Source of the DNA: Lacticaseibacillus mingshuiensis
GTDB taxonomy: Bacteria; Bacillota; Bacilli; Lactobacillales; Lactobacillaceae
DNA: 64,000 bases
Direction of reading: 5' to 3'
NCBI RefSeq assembly: GCF_016861785.1
Contig: NZ_BOLS01000007.1
Coordinates: 1-64,000 of the forward strand
Shown: positions 34,865 through 43,526 of the stretch, in pieces
Numbering within the stretch: the first letter of the stretch is position 1
Layout: the number at the start of each line of letters is the position of its first letter
Translations under genes and position numbers: made by a program
Notes under the pieces: generated by a model
What the model saw: only the letters and a program-made list of their open reading frames with translations
The model's database searches: none
Told to the model about the DNA's origin: nothing

Positions 34865-34892
34865 TCACCGCAAGATCCTAACTTTTGCTTCA

Positions 34893-34924
34893 CGCCGAAA
34901 CGGGCCCCCGCGCCCGTTTTTGGC
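34893..34924 (+). terminator. Hairpin with T-run between spaA and srtC
   Basis: AAACGGGC at 34898-34905 pairs with GCCCGTTT at 34912-34919 (extended by CGCC/GGCG), with TTTTT at the 3' side. It precedes the srtC ribosome site by only about ten bases and probably attenuates sortase expression relative to pilins. Confidence 0.65.
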
Positions 34925-34940
34925 GTAGAAAGGAGATCGT

Positions 34941-35963
34941 ATGGCCAAAAAGGAAACGCAACCGCCAACAAAGAAACGCAAGAAGCGCCTATTTTCTGAC
35001 ATTCTGGTGATCATCATCTTCTTCACCGGACTGGCAGTGTTCGCCTATCCTTTTGTGGCAAATGCGGTCAACAATCTCGTCATGTCATATCGGCAGAAGC
35101 AAGATGCGGCGATCATCAAGGAAAATGCCAAGAAGCAGGCCGCCGAGCGTGAGGCGCAAAACAAGAAGATCGCGGAGATCGGTTTGCGGCCAAACGCCGA
35201 TATCTTCAAGGCCACAGGCAAGGTCAGTGGCACAGCTGCGTATTTGCAGAAGCACTTGATCGGAGCGGTCACCATTCCAAGCATTCGCATCAATATTCCA
35301 CTCTACGATGATACGAATGAAACGACGCTTCAATCTGGCGCAGCCGTCTTGCCCGGGACGAGTTTTCCAACGGGCAAGAAAAATACGCACACGGTGATCT
35401 CGGCGCACAGCGCGTTGCCGGGCAAACAGCTTTTCACCGACCTTGAGAAGGTGAAAAAAGGCGAGCAGTTTATTATCACCGTTGATAGTAAGCACATGGC
35501 TTATGAAGTCGACACCATCGAAGTCGTGGAACCGGATGACACCAGTTCGCTCACGCTCCAGGCAGGGCGCGATATTGCGACTTTGATGACGTGCACCCCG
35601 TACATGATCAACTCCCACCGCCTCCTCGTCACCGGCCACCGCGTCCCGTACACGGAGGAGCTTGCGGCCGATGCGAAAAAGGCGGATCAGCACCGCAACT
35701 GGCTCAGCATTGCCCTCATTGCCCTGGCGGTGGGGGGCGCTGCGCTGGCGATCTGGCTGATCGTGCGGGCGGTGCGCAAGTATAAGGCGAAGAAGGCGGC
35801 TGCGGCCGGTGCCGGCACCGAGGCGTTGGCAGCGAAAAACGTCACCGAATCGCCGGCATCTGGCGGGACGGGAGCTGGCACGGACGGTCACGCAGCAGAT
35901 GATGCAGGCGACCAACCGGCAAAAACAGCTGGTGACCCGCCGGATTCCCATTCACCTTCATAA
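34941..35963 (+). CDS. srtC: Class C (pilin-polymerising) sortase
   Basis: 340 aa membrane transpeptidase that joins pilin subunits through the YPK lysine and the cut LPxTG motif. N-terminal membrane segment at ~15-38; catalytic His156 in SAHSALPG, Cys218 in TLMTC and Arg227 in the following NSHR; a second membrane segment at ~255-275 is the class C hallmark. The last ~65 residues are a low-complexity Ala/Gly/Thr/Asp tail, longer than usual. AAAGGAG precedes the ATG. Last gene of the pilus operon; the terminator at 35977-36009 closes it. Confidence 0.93.
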   Translation: MAKKETQPPTKKRKKRLFSDILVIIIFFTGLAVFAYPFVANAVNNLVMSYRQKQDAAIIKENAKKQAAEREAQNKKIAEIGLRPNADIFKATGKVSGTAAYLQKHLIGAVTIPSIRINIPLYDDTNETTLQSGAAVLPGTSFPTGKKNTHTVISAHSALPGKQLFTDLEKVKKGEQFIITVDSKHMAYEVDTIEVVEPDDTSSLTLQAGRDIATLMTCTPYMINSHRLLVTGHRVPYTEELAADAKKADQHRNWLSIALIALAVGGAALAIWLIVRAVRKYKAKKAAAAGAGTEALAAKNVTESPASGGTGAGTDGHAADDAGDQPAKTAGDPPDSHSPS

Positions 35964-35976
35964 GGAATCAACAAGA

Positions 35977-36009
35977 AGCAGTCGCAAACGCCAATGCGAC
36001 TGCTTTTTG
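35977..36009 (+). terminator. Terminator of the pilus operon
   Basis: AGCAGTCGC at 35977-35985 pairs with GCGACTGCT at 35996-36004, followed by TTTTT. Confidence 0.85.
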
Positions 36010-36030
36010 CATGCCCAAAATGCAGCGTCA

Positions 36031-36070
36031 AAAAGGCCGCGAAACGCCGTTATACCAGCGCTTCGCGGCC
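36031..36070 (-). terminator. Terminator of the ABC exporter operon
   Basis: GGCCGCGAA at 36035-36043 pairs with TTCGCGGCC at 36062-36070; the A run at 36030-36034 gives a T-tract on the minus strand. Confidence 0.8.
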
Positions 36071-36136
36071 CTTAAACCACAACCAAAAAGAATTTTGCTT
36101 CCTATTAAATAGTAACCACAGACCCGGGTCCCAGCC

Positions 36137-36907
36137 TCACAGTTCCCGATGCCGAATCACAGCCGCAGACCCGACAAGCGAGAGGAGCACCAGCCCAATG
36201 CAGGTGCCGAGATAGGGCCACAGGGCGTCTACCTTGAGCGTCCCCAGCGCAATATTTTCGGCGGCGCCAGTGACGTCAAAGTATTTCAGCCAATTCCACT
36301 GCGTCAGCGCCTCGATCACGCCGATCAGAATCGGCCACAGCGCGATGAAGACGGAGGCGATCACGTTGGAGCCGGTCGCGACCAGCAAGACGATGGCCAG
36401 GCTGAAGACCGCGCTGATGAAAAAGGCGATCGTCAGACTTTCCGTTGCGGTGTTGCCGAGCAGCGTGCCGAGGTTTTCGCCCAGCGACCGCCCGGCGAGG
36501 CCGTTGACCGCCAGCGCGGTGAGGTAATAGATGAAGATCAGGACCAGCATGTCGACCACCAGCGTCACGTATTTGGCAAAGATGAACTGCAGGCGCGAGA
36601 TGCCGGATAGCAGGGTGTTCTTATATGTTTTTTGGGAAAATTCGTAGCCAATCAAGATCACGAACAGGCCGATGTAGAGATAGACGAGCAGGCTGCTGGA
36701 AAGGGTGGCCGCCTGAAGCGATTCGATCGCGGTCCAAGACTTACTTGCCAGCTTGTCGAGGTTCGTCGTGTCTGTTTGAATCATGACCCCGCCGACACTT
36801 TTGAAGCCGACAATCAGGGCGCTGAGGGCGATCGTGGCCAACACGACGAGGTAGTAGCCCAGGGTGTGGAATTGCCGGTAGAGATCCGCGCGCATTTGAT
36901 TGATCAT
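36137..36907 (-). CDS. ABC-2 type permease (BcrB-like)
   Basis: 256 aa membrane protein with about six hydrophobic segments, starting MINQMRADLYRQFHT as usual for ABC-2 permeases of antibiotic-resistance or lantibiotic-immunity exporters. It overlaps the end of the ATPase gene by four bases (ATGA), so the two make one transporter. The divergent two-component system next door suggests induction by a cell-envelope antimicrobial. Substrate not determined. Confidence 0.85.
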   Translation of the reverse strand: MINQMRADLYRQFHTLGYYLVVLATIALSALIVGFKSVGGVMIQTDTTNLDKLASKSWTAIESLQAATLSSSLLVYLYIGLFVILIGYEFSQKTYKNTLLSGISRLQFIFAKYVTLVVDMLVLIFIYYLTALAVNGLAGRSLGENLGTLLGNTATESLTIAFFISAVFSLAIVLLVATGSNVIASVFIALWPILIGVIEALTQWNWLKYFDVTGAAENIALGTLKVDALWPYLGTCIGLVLLSLVGSAAVIRHREL

Positions 36908-37827
36908 TTGACTGCCCCCTCTGCTTCCTGCAAGAGATGCGTGTAGTAGTCCTCGAGCGAACTGGCACGATGGCTAAAATCCTCGACCACGATGCCGCCG
37001 CTGACCAGCGTGTGATTGATCAAGCCAGCGTCCGCGTCTTTTTGCATGATCAATATATGGGTGCGGTCCTGAACTTGGAAAGGCGTGATGTGCGCTTGAT
37101 CCAGCAGGCGCGCTGTTTTCGCGGTGTCGTCGACCGTGATCAGAAGGCCCGCTTGGTTGGCCTCGTCCAGTTCCGCTTTGGTCAGCTCCTTGATCAGGGT
37201 GCCGTGGTGCAGGATGCCAAATCGCGTCGAGACTTGATAAAGCTCGGTCAGGATGTGGCTGGAGATCAAGATGGTGACGTGTTGCTCCTGATTGAGCCGT
37301 TGAAGCAGGGCGCGAAATTCCATGATGCCGGTTGGATCCAGCCCGTTGATCGGTTCATCCAGAATGAGAAAATCGGGATGCGGTAAAATTGCCAGGCCGA
37401 GGCCCAACCGCTGACGTTGGCCCAGCGAAAGATTTTTGGCCTTGGTGTTGCGCTTGGCGGTCAGCCCAACGAAGGCGATCGTCTCATCGATCTCCTGTTG
37501 GCTGCCTTGGCCATGTTGAATCGCGCACACTTTTAAGTTTTGCGCGACCGTCAATTTTTCAAAGAGGGCCGGGCTTTCGATGACGGCGCCAATGCGACTC
37601 AGGCTGCGACTGGCATGGCCGACATGCTCGCCCAGTAACTCGATGTCGCCGGTCTGAAGTGGCGACAGGCCGGTCATCAGGCGCATCAAGGTTGTTTTGC
37701 CGGCACCATTTTCACCGATCAGGCCGTAGATGTCGCCTTTGCCGATCGTCAAACTGACGTGGTTGAGTGCCTGGAAGTGGCCGAAATGTTTGTCGACGTT
37801 TTTGATCGTACAGATCGTTTCACTCAT
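36904..37827 (-). CDS. ABC transporter ATPase (BcrA-like)
   Basis: 307 aa cytoplasmic ATPase of the drug/bacteriocin resistance class. Walker A GENGAGKTTLM near 36-46, signature LSLGQRQRLG, Walker B LILDEPINGLDP, and an H-loop in ISSHILTEL. The C-terminal ~85 residues are the extension typical of BcrA/CcmA-like ATPases of ABC-2 exporters. AAGGAGGAG precedes the ATG. First gene of a two-gene operon with the permease, transcribed away from the response regulator; the 129-base divergent region is where regulation is expected. Confidence 0.9.
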   Translation of the reverse strand: MSETICTIKNVDKHFGHFQALNHVSLTIGKGDIYGLIGENGAGKTTLMRLMTGLSPLQTGDIELLGEHVGHASRSLSRIGAVIESPALFEKLTVAQNLKVCAIQHGQGSQQEIDETIAFVGLTAKRNTKAKNLSLGQRQRLGLGLAILPHPDFLILDEPINGLDPTGIMEFRALLQRLNQEQHVTILISSHILTELYQVSTRFGILHHGTLIKELTKAELDEANQAGLLITVDDTAKTARLLDQAHITPFQVQDRTHILIMQKDADAGLINHTLVSGGIVVEDFSHRASSLEDYYTHLLQEAEGAVK

Positions 37828-37908
37828 GATTTCTCCTCCTTAGGGTCAACATCATTTTCGCAGGCGTTTCTTAACTTGCGCCATAATCGTTCCTTAATTA
37901 AAGCTAAA

Positions 37909-37937
37909 TTGTTCGCTCGGGTCAGCTGGGCTAAAAT
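37909..37937 (+). promoter_or_regulatory. Promoter of the response regulator gene
   Basis: TTGTTC at 37909-37914, 17-base spacer, TAAAAT at 37932-37937, twenty bases before the ATG at 37957. Confidence 0.7.
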
Positions 37938-37956
37938 GGCTGGGGAGGAAACACTC

Positions 37957-38622
37957 ATGCAGACCATGCTCGTTGTTGAAGATCATGAAGACATTCAGGC
38001 GCTGCTCAAACAGGTGCTCAGCGATCAGTATCAGGTGGCCCAGGCGTTTTCTGGGAGCGAGGCGCTGACTGTTTTTGACACCGCAAAGCCAGATCTGGTG
38101 TTGCTGGATCTGATGTTGCCGACGATCGATGGCGACAGCGTCCTCAAGTTGATTCGGCGCCACTCCCAAGTGCCGGTGATTGTGCTCACCGCGATCACGG
38201 ACAAGCAGCGGACGGTCGCCTTGTTGAAAAATGGGGCGAATGATTATCTGACCAAGCCGTTTGATATTGATGAATTGCTGGCCCGCATTCAGGTACAACT
38301 GCGAGCCACGGTGATCATCCCGGAAACGCATCTGTGCTTTGAGGCGATCGACATCGACACTGCGACGCACACGGTTCAGATCGCGGGGCACCCCCTGACC
38401 CTACCGAAAAAAGAGTTCGCGATGCTCAGCCTTCTAACCGCGCATCCGCACCAAGTGTACAACAAGCAGGCGCTTTATGAAGCCGTCTGGCACGAGCCGT
38501 TTCTCAATGCGGACAACACGTTGAACGTGCACCTCAGCAATCTCCGCACCAAGATCAATGACCTCGCCCCTGAGCCGCATTACATCGTGTCGCTCTGGGG
38601 CATCGGCGTGCGACTGGTGTGA
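37957..38622 (+). CDS. Response regulator, OmpR/PhoB family
   Basis: 221 aa. Receiver domain 1-120: acidic pair in VVEDHED, phospho-acceptor Asp51 in LVLLDLMLP, conserved Thr/Ala in VLTAI and Lys in LTKPFDIDELLARI. The C-terminal winged helix (130-221) has the VYNKQALYEAVW and LNVHLSNLRTKI elements of OmpR regulators. GGGGAGGAAA precedes ATG 37957; the longer frame back to 37759 runs antisense through the ATPase start. Its partner kinase lies at 39174, beyond a 550-base tandem repeat. It probably controls the divergent ABC exporter. Confidence 0.93.
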   Translation: MQTMLVVEDHEDIQALLKQVLSDQYQVAQAFSGSEALTVFDTAKPDLVLLDLMLPTIDGDSVLKLIRRHSQVPVIVLTAITDKQRTVALLKNGANDYLTKPFDIDELLARIQVQLRATVIIPETHLCFEAIDIDTATHTVQIAGHPLTLPKKEFAMLSLLTAHPHQVYNKQALYEAVWHEPFLNADNTLNVHLSNLRTKINDLAPEPHYIVSLWGIGVRLV

Positions 38623-38625
38623 AAA

Positions 38626-39150
38626 GGGTGCGAAGCGCGGCGTTTAGGTCTGAGCAGCTAGTGCGGCCTGGGCGGTTGATGGCGCACTTAGCCATCAGGC
38701 GACCAGGACGACTAGATGCCTCAGACCTGCCGCGCGGAGCCCAACTGAAAAAGGGTGCGAAGCGCGGCGTTTAGGTCTGAGCAGCTAGTGCGGCCTGGGC
38801 GGTTGATGGCGCACTTAGCCATCAGGCGACCAGGACGACTAGATGCCTCAGACCTGCCGCGCGGAGCCCAACTGAAAAAGGGTGCGAAGCGCGGCGTTTA
38901 GGTCTGAGCAGCTAGTGCGGCCTGGGCGGTTGATGGCGCACTTAGCCATCAGGCGACCAGGACGACTAGATGCCTCAGACCTGCCGCACGGAGCCCAACT
39001 GTAGGGTGCGCAGGCCCGCGGGATGGCAGGGCAGCTAACTTGGCTCGGGTGCTTGAGGCGCTCTTCGCCTCGAGTGCACGAGACAGCTAGATGTCCCTGA
39101 CATGCGGGCCGAAGCCCAACTGTAGGGTGCGCAGGCCCGCGGGATGGCAG
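38626..39150. repeat. Tandem 127-bp repeat array between response regulator and kinase
   Basis: Units begin GGGTGCG at 38626, 38753, 38880, 39004 and 39125. The first three are almost identical (127-base period); the fourth (39004-39124) is diverged and the fifth is a 26-base start. Each full unit folds on itself: GGTCTGAG (38647-38654 in unit 1) against CTCAGACC (38720-38727), AGCTAGT-like against ACTAGAT inside, and a perfect TGATGGC/GCCATCA hairpin at 38677-38697. It has no reading frame. A diverged reverse copy is at 25180-25331. Confidence 0.9.
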
Positions 39151-39173
39151 AGTATCGATAGGGGGAAAAGACA

Positions 39174-40079
39174 ATGCTATTTGTAGCGTTCGGGTTGGCC
39201 GCGCTCGCCTTGATCCTCGGCGTGCTGTTGGGCCTTGTGCTGCTGGATCTGCGTCGCATGACCCGCGACCTGACCTATTTGAACGGCCGCACGACAAATG
39301 CCGGCGTGACGACTTACACGGCGCTACGCCCGGTCCGTGCGCTGGCCGCGGCGATCAATGCGAGTCTGATCAAGCGCCGCCAGCTTCAGGCCGCCCAGTT
39401 TGATCAGCAGCAGAAGGTCCACCGTATGCTGACGAACCTGACCCATGACATCAAGACGCCGCTGACCGTTGCCACCGGCTATGTCCAGCTCCTTGCCCGC
39501 GACGCCGCCCCGGCTCAGCAAGACGCGTTTCGCCGCGTGCAGCACAACCTGGGCTCGGTCGATTATTACCTGACCTATTTGCTGGACTTCAATTTGATTC
39601 AGGAAAAAAGCGCCAGTCTCGACCTCAGTGACGTGGATCTCAGTGCACTGGTCGAAACGGCGCTCTTCAACGACTATGACAAATTAACGGAACAAAAGAT
39701 CAACGTGGTACCGCACATCGAAACTGGCCTGCATCTTCACAGCGACCAGGCGCTGTTGCGGCGAATCGTCCAAAATGCGCTGAGCAATTGGCTCAAATAT
39801 GCGGCCCGCACCGCGACGGTCAGCCTTGACCAGCTCGATGCCGGTCACATCCAATTGCGCTTTGACAATGAGACCGACGCGCCGGTGCAAGATGGCGAGA
39901 CCCTGACGACGCGCTTTTACACGAGTGATCAGGCGCGGACGCAGCTGCCCAGCAACGGGCTCGGCCTAAATATTATCCACACCTTGGCGACCACACTGGG
40001 TGGCACAATGGCGATCAAGACCGAACCGGGGCACTTTAGCCTGACACTGATTTTCAAGACGGATAAGTTTACTGCCTGA
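39174..40079 (+). CDS. Sensor histidine kinase with short N-terminal membrane anchor
   Basis: 301 aa. One hydrophobic segment at ~3-24, a short linker, then the dimerisation helix with phospho-acceptor His91 in LTHDIKTPL, N-box NALSNWLKYA, and a G-box GLGLNIIHTLATTLGG. It lacks an extracellular domain, as in kinases that sense through the membrane or through their ABC partner. GGGGGAAAA precedes the ATG at 39174. It reads in the same direction as the response regulator at 37957 but the repeat array separates them, so co-transcription would have to pass 550 bases of hairpins. Confidence 0.9.
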   Translation: MLFVAFGLAALALILGVLLGLVLLDLRRMTRDLTYLNGRTTNAGVTTYTALRPVRALAAAINASLIKRRQLQAAQFDQQQKVHRMLTNLTHDIKTPLTVATGYVQLLARDAAPAQQDAFRRVQHNLGSVDYYLTYLLDFNLIQEKSASLDLSDVDLSALVETALFNDYDKLTEQKINVVPHIETGLHLHSDQALLRRIVQNALSNWLKYAARTATVSLDQLDAGHIQLRFDNETDAPVQDGETLTTRFYTSDQARTQLPSNGLGLNIIHTLATTLGGTMAIKTEPGHFSLTLIFKTDKFTA

Positions 40080-40146
40080 TTCCCAATCAAGAGGCGCGCG
40101 CCCGATTCGGATCGCGCGAAGCCGACCCCCGGTTTAAGCCCCCAGT

Positions 40147-42684
40147 TCACGCCAGCCCAAATCGCCGCAAATGATCCGCCAGATACTTTCCGGTATGCCC
40201 AGCGCCACTGGCTGCGACCTGCGCCGGGGTGCCGGACGCGACGATCTGGCCGCCTTCACTGCCACCGCCCGGCCCCATGTCGAGGATGTAATCAGCGTTG
40301 GCCAGCACATCCAGGTCGTGCTCGATTGCCAGCACCGTGCCGCCTGCGTCGATCAGCGATTGGAAAACACCGAGCAGCACCTGCACATCAAGGGGATGCA
40401 GCCCGACAGACGGCTCGTCGAAGACAAACAGCGTCCCGTTTTGTGCCCGGCCCATGTGCGCTGTCAGCTTCAATCGCTGAGCCTCGCCGCCGGATAACGT
40501 CGGGGTGCTTTCGCCCAGATGCAGATAACCGAGTCCCATATCATGCAGCGTCTGCAAGGTTTTCTCGATCGCCGGCAGCGCCTCCAGCACCGGCAACGCC
40601 TCGTCGACCGAGAGATCCAGCAGGTCGGCAATGCTGCGGTCGTGCCAGCGGACTTCGAGCACCTTTTGCGCATAGCGCCGGCCGCCGCATGTCGGACACA
40701 CCGTTTGCATGTCCGGCAGATACTGAATGTCCAGATTGATGGTGCCGGTGCCCCCGCAAGTCGGACACGCGCCAGCCGCGACATTATAGGAAAAATCGCT
40801 TGCGGTATACCCGCGTTCGGTGCTTTCGGGCAGCCCCGCGAACAGCGCCCGCAGATTGTCCAAAATGTTGGTGTACGTGGCCACCGTGGAGCGCACATTT
40901 TTCCCGACCGGACTGGCGTCGATGGCAACGACCCGCCGCAGCCCGCCGCGAACGAGGTCGCGCGTCCAACTCGGCGCCGGGGCGGCCTTGGTCGCGGTGA
41001 GCGCCGGGACCAGGCCGTCGAACACCAAGGTCGATTTGCCGGCACCGGAAAAGCCAGAGACAACGGACATCTGATTGAGCGGCAGGCGCACGGTCAGATC
41101 ATGGAGATTGAAGCGGTCAGTGACGGTCACGCCGAACCATTTTTTCACCAGCGGTTCGCGGCGCCGGGCGGTGGACCGCACGGATAGCGGCGCCTGCCCG
41201 GTGAGAAACGGGCCAATGAGGGACGTCGGGCGCGCGGCGATGGCGGCGGGGGTGCCTTGATTGAGCAGACGCCCGCCAGCGCTGCCGGCACCGGGGCCGA
41301 TCTCGAGGACCTGGTCGGCGGCTTCGATGATCGCGGTGTCGTGGTCGACAACGATCACGGAATTGCCCTGATCGACCAGGCTGCGCATCACCTCCAGCAG
41401 GCCCGCGACATTGGCGGGATGCAAGCCGATCGACGGCTCATCGAGGACGTACAAGACGCCGGTGGTCTGGGTGCGCAGCGTGCGGGCCAGCTGAATCCGC
41501 TGAAGCTCCCCGGTCGACAGGCTCATACCGGCGCGGCTGAGCGTCAGATAGCCGAGGCCAAGATCGCGCAGCGGGGTCAGAATCTGGGTCAACTCGCGCA
41601 GGATGTCTTGGGCCAGCGGCTGCATGTCATCCGGCAGCCAGGTGAAAATAGTGGGGATGAAGGCCGTTAATTCGGAAAGCGTCATGTCGGACACTTGGGC
41701 AATATTTTTCCCATTGAGCCATTGCGTCAACAATTCCGGCTTGAAGCGGCTGCCGTGGCAAGTCGGACAGGTGCCGAATTCGTAGAACTTATTCAGCCGC
41801 GCGATCGCCCGCTCGTTGGTCGTGGTCTTCATTGAATCCTCGACCGCATTGAACGCATTCTCGTACACCGCGTTGTCCATGTGGAAAATTTTGCCAGTCT
41901 TGGACGGAATGTTGATGGCAAAAGTCTGCCGTGGGCCATGCCACACCATTTCCTGTTGGGCGGCGGGCAGATCCTCAAACGGGGTGTCGATATCGACGCC
42001 GGCGTATTGCGCGACGATCTGCATAAAGTTGCGGCCGGGCAGCCGCCATGAGGCCACGGCGCCTTCGCGAATGGTTTTCGTCGGATCGGGAATCAGGCGG
42101 CTGACGGCGAGTGTTTTCGCTTGACCGGTGCCGTCGCAGGCGGGACACGCGCCCGTCGAGTTGAAGGCAAAATCCTCGGCGCCATACGCGCGAAACGCGA
42201 CCCCACAAGTCGGGCAGGTGATCACGCCCATGCCGGAACCCGGCACATTCGGCAGATCCATCGCCTCGGCGATCTTCAAGGTCGGCGGCACCTGATGCCC
42301 ATTGGGACAGCGCGGCGACCCCAGCCGGGAAAAGGCGAGCCGCAGGACATTCAGCGCCTCGGTCGTCGTGCCCACGGTCGAGCGGATGCCGGGCACCACC
42401 GGCCGCTGCCGCAACGCGATCGCGCTGGGGATGTGCTCGACTTTTTCCACCTTGGCGTGCCCGACCTGGCCGAGCCGGCGTCGCGTATACGTGGACAGTG
42501 CGGAGACATAGCGGCGCATGCCCTCCGAATACAGCACGCCCATCGCGAGCGACGATTTGCCCGACCCACTGCGGCCGGTGATCGCGACAAGCTGATGGAG
42601 CGGAATGTCGACGGAGAGTTGCTTGAGATTGTGCTCATACGCGCCAATCACGCGGATGGCGCTTGGAATCGTGGTAGAATGCAT
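40147..42684 (-). CDS. UvrA-like ABC ATPase (UvrA2/DrrC class)
   Basis: 845 aa soluble protein with two ABC ATPase modules: Walker A GRSGSGKSSLAMG near 37 and GFSGAGKSTLVFDG near 520, two LSTGELQRIQLAR/LSGGEAQRLKL signatures, and CxxC zinc modules (CPTCGVAF..CPACDGTG; CPTCGGTG..CPTCGGRRY). At 845 aa it is about 100 residues shorter than UvrA and lacks part of the UvrB-binding/insertion region, as in UvrA paralogs linked to resistance against DNA-binding drugs. ATG 42684 has GAGGTG upstream. It is divergent to the nitroreductase with only 26 bases between, so at least one promoter must lie inside the other gene. Confidence 0.85.
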   Translation of the reverse strand: MHSTTIPSAIRVIGAYEHNLKQLSVDIPLHQLVAITGRSGSGKSSLAMGVLYSEGMRRYVSALSTYTRRRLGQVGHAKVEKVEHIPSAIALRQRPVVPGIRSTVGTTTEALNVLRLAFSRLGSPRCPNGHQVPPTLKIAEAMDLPNVPGSGMGVITCPTCGVAFRAYGAEDFAFNSTGACPACDGTGQAKTLAVSRLIPDPTKTIREGAVASWRLPGRNFMQIVAQYAGVDIDTPFEDLPAAQQEMVWHGPRQTFAINIPSKTGKIFHMDNAVYENAFNAVEDSMKTTTNERAIARLNKFYEFGTCPTCHGSRFKPELLTQWLNGKNIAQVSDMTLSELTAFIPTIFTWLPDDMQPLAQDILRELTQILTPLRDLGLGYLTLSRAGMSLSTGELQRIQLARTLRTQTTGVLYVLDEPSIGLHPANVAGLLEVMRSLVDQGNSVIVVDHDTAIIEAADQVLEIGPGAGSAGGRLLNQGTPAAIAARPTSLIGPFLTGQAPLSVRSTARRREPLVKKWFGVTVTDRFNLHDLTVRLPLNQMSVVSGFSGAGKSTLVFDGLVPALTATKAAPAPSWTRDLVRGGLRRVVAIDASPVGKNVRSTVATYTNILDNLRALFAGLPESTERGYTASDFSYNVAAGACPTCGGTGTINLDIQYLPDMQTVCPTCGGRRYAQKVLEVRWHDRSIADLLDLSVDEALPVLEALPAIEKTLQTLHDMGLGYLHLGESTPTLSGGEAQRLKLTAHMGRAQNGTLFVFDEPSVGLHPLDVQVLLGVFQSLIDAGGTVLAIEHDLDVLANADYILDMGPGGGSEGGQIVASGTPAQVAASGAGHTGKYLADHLRRFGLA

Positions 42685-42710
42685 GTAAACACCTCGAGAG
42701 AAGGAAAAAT

Positions 42711-43454
42711 ATGCAGCTGGATCAACGCGCATTGGCGCATCGTTCGATCAGAAAATTCACCGGCAACTTGACGGCGCCGGAACGCCTCGCCTTAACGAAT
42801 GTAGCCCAGGCCACAGCGAGCTCGCGCTTTGGCCAGCAGTTCTCGCTGATTCACGTCGCGGATCCCGCCAAGCGGGCTGTGATTGCAGCCATCACACATG
42901 GCGATTTTGTCGCCGGCCCAAGCGGCGACTTATTTGTTTTCGTCGTCGACCAACATCGCAATCACCTGTTGATGCAAAATAGCGGGCAGTCCCTGGCCAA
43001 TCTGGAAAATTGGGATGCGTTTTTGGCCGGCGTCTTTGACGCAACGCTGGCCGCCCAAAACATGGCGGCCGCCGCGGAGCGAAGCGGGCTGGGCGCCTGT
43101 TTTCTTGGCAGCGTCCTCAATGACCCGGCGCAAATGATCGACTTGCTCAACTTGCCCCAGCACACCTTTCCGCTGCTGGGACTGATCGTCGGACGCCCCG
43201 CCGAAACGCCGGAAGCCAAACCCCGCTTGCCGCATGCGGCGGTGGTGGGCGAGGACACGTATCCGAAGGCGGTGCCGCTTGGCGATTACGATGCGCGGGT
43301 TCAGTCTTATTATGCCACACGTTCCTGGGGCGCGCGGGATGAGAGTTTCACCTCGATGCTGCAGGCACAGCTGACCGCCGATCTGGCGCATCGCAATGAG
43401 ATCGGGGCGATCTTGAAGCGGCAGGGATTCAATTTGCCGGACTGGGCGGAATAG
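42711..43454 (+). CDS. NfsA-like nitroreductase / NADPH-dependent flavin oxidoreductase
   Basis: 247 aa, FMN-binding nitroreductase fold. N-terminal AHRSIRKFTGNLT stretch binds FMN phosphate, AAQNMAAAAERSGLGACFLGS is the middle flavin region, and PLLGLIVGRPAETPEAKPRLP is the hallmark of NfsA/FRP-type enzymes. It would reduce nitro compounds, quinones or flavins with NADPH. AAGGAAA precedes ATG. A frameshifted MarR regulator converges on it from the right and the UvrA-like gene diverges on the left; together they suggest a response to toxic compounds. Confidence 0.9.
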   Translation: MQLDQRALAHRSIRKFTGNLTAPERLALTNVAQATASSRFGQQFSLIHVADPAKRAVIAAITHGDFVAGPSGDLFVFVVDQHRNHLLMQNSGQSLANLENWDAFLAGVFDATLAAQNMAAAAERSGLGACFLGSVLNDPAQMIDLLNLPQHTFPLLGLIVGRPAETPEAKPRLPHAAVVGEDTYPKAVPLGDYDARVQSYYATRSWGARDESFTSMLQAQLTADLAHRNEIGAILKRQGFNLPDWAE

Positions 43455-43480
43455 CGAGATTGGGATGATGCCCGTGCGAC

Positions 43481-43512
43481 AAAAAAGACCCGAAGCAATT
43501 CGCCTCGGGTCT
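43481..43512 (-). terminator. Terminator between nitroreductase and marR-like gene
   Basis: AGACCCGA at 43486-43493 pairs with TCGGGTCT at 43505-43512, inner GC pairs continue, and six A residues at 43481-43486 give a minus-strand T-tract. Confidence 0.8.
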
Positions 43513-43526
43513 CAAATGACACAGTC

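Noticed and set aside
42121-42771. 216-codon plus-strand frame over the UvrA-like gene start
   Set aside because: It is antisense to a well-supported gene with intact Walker and zinc motifs.
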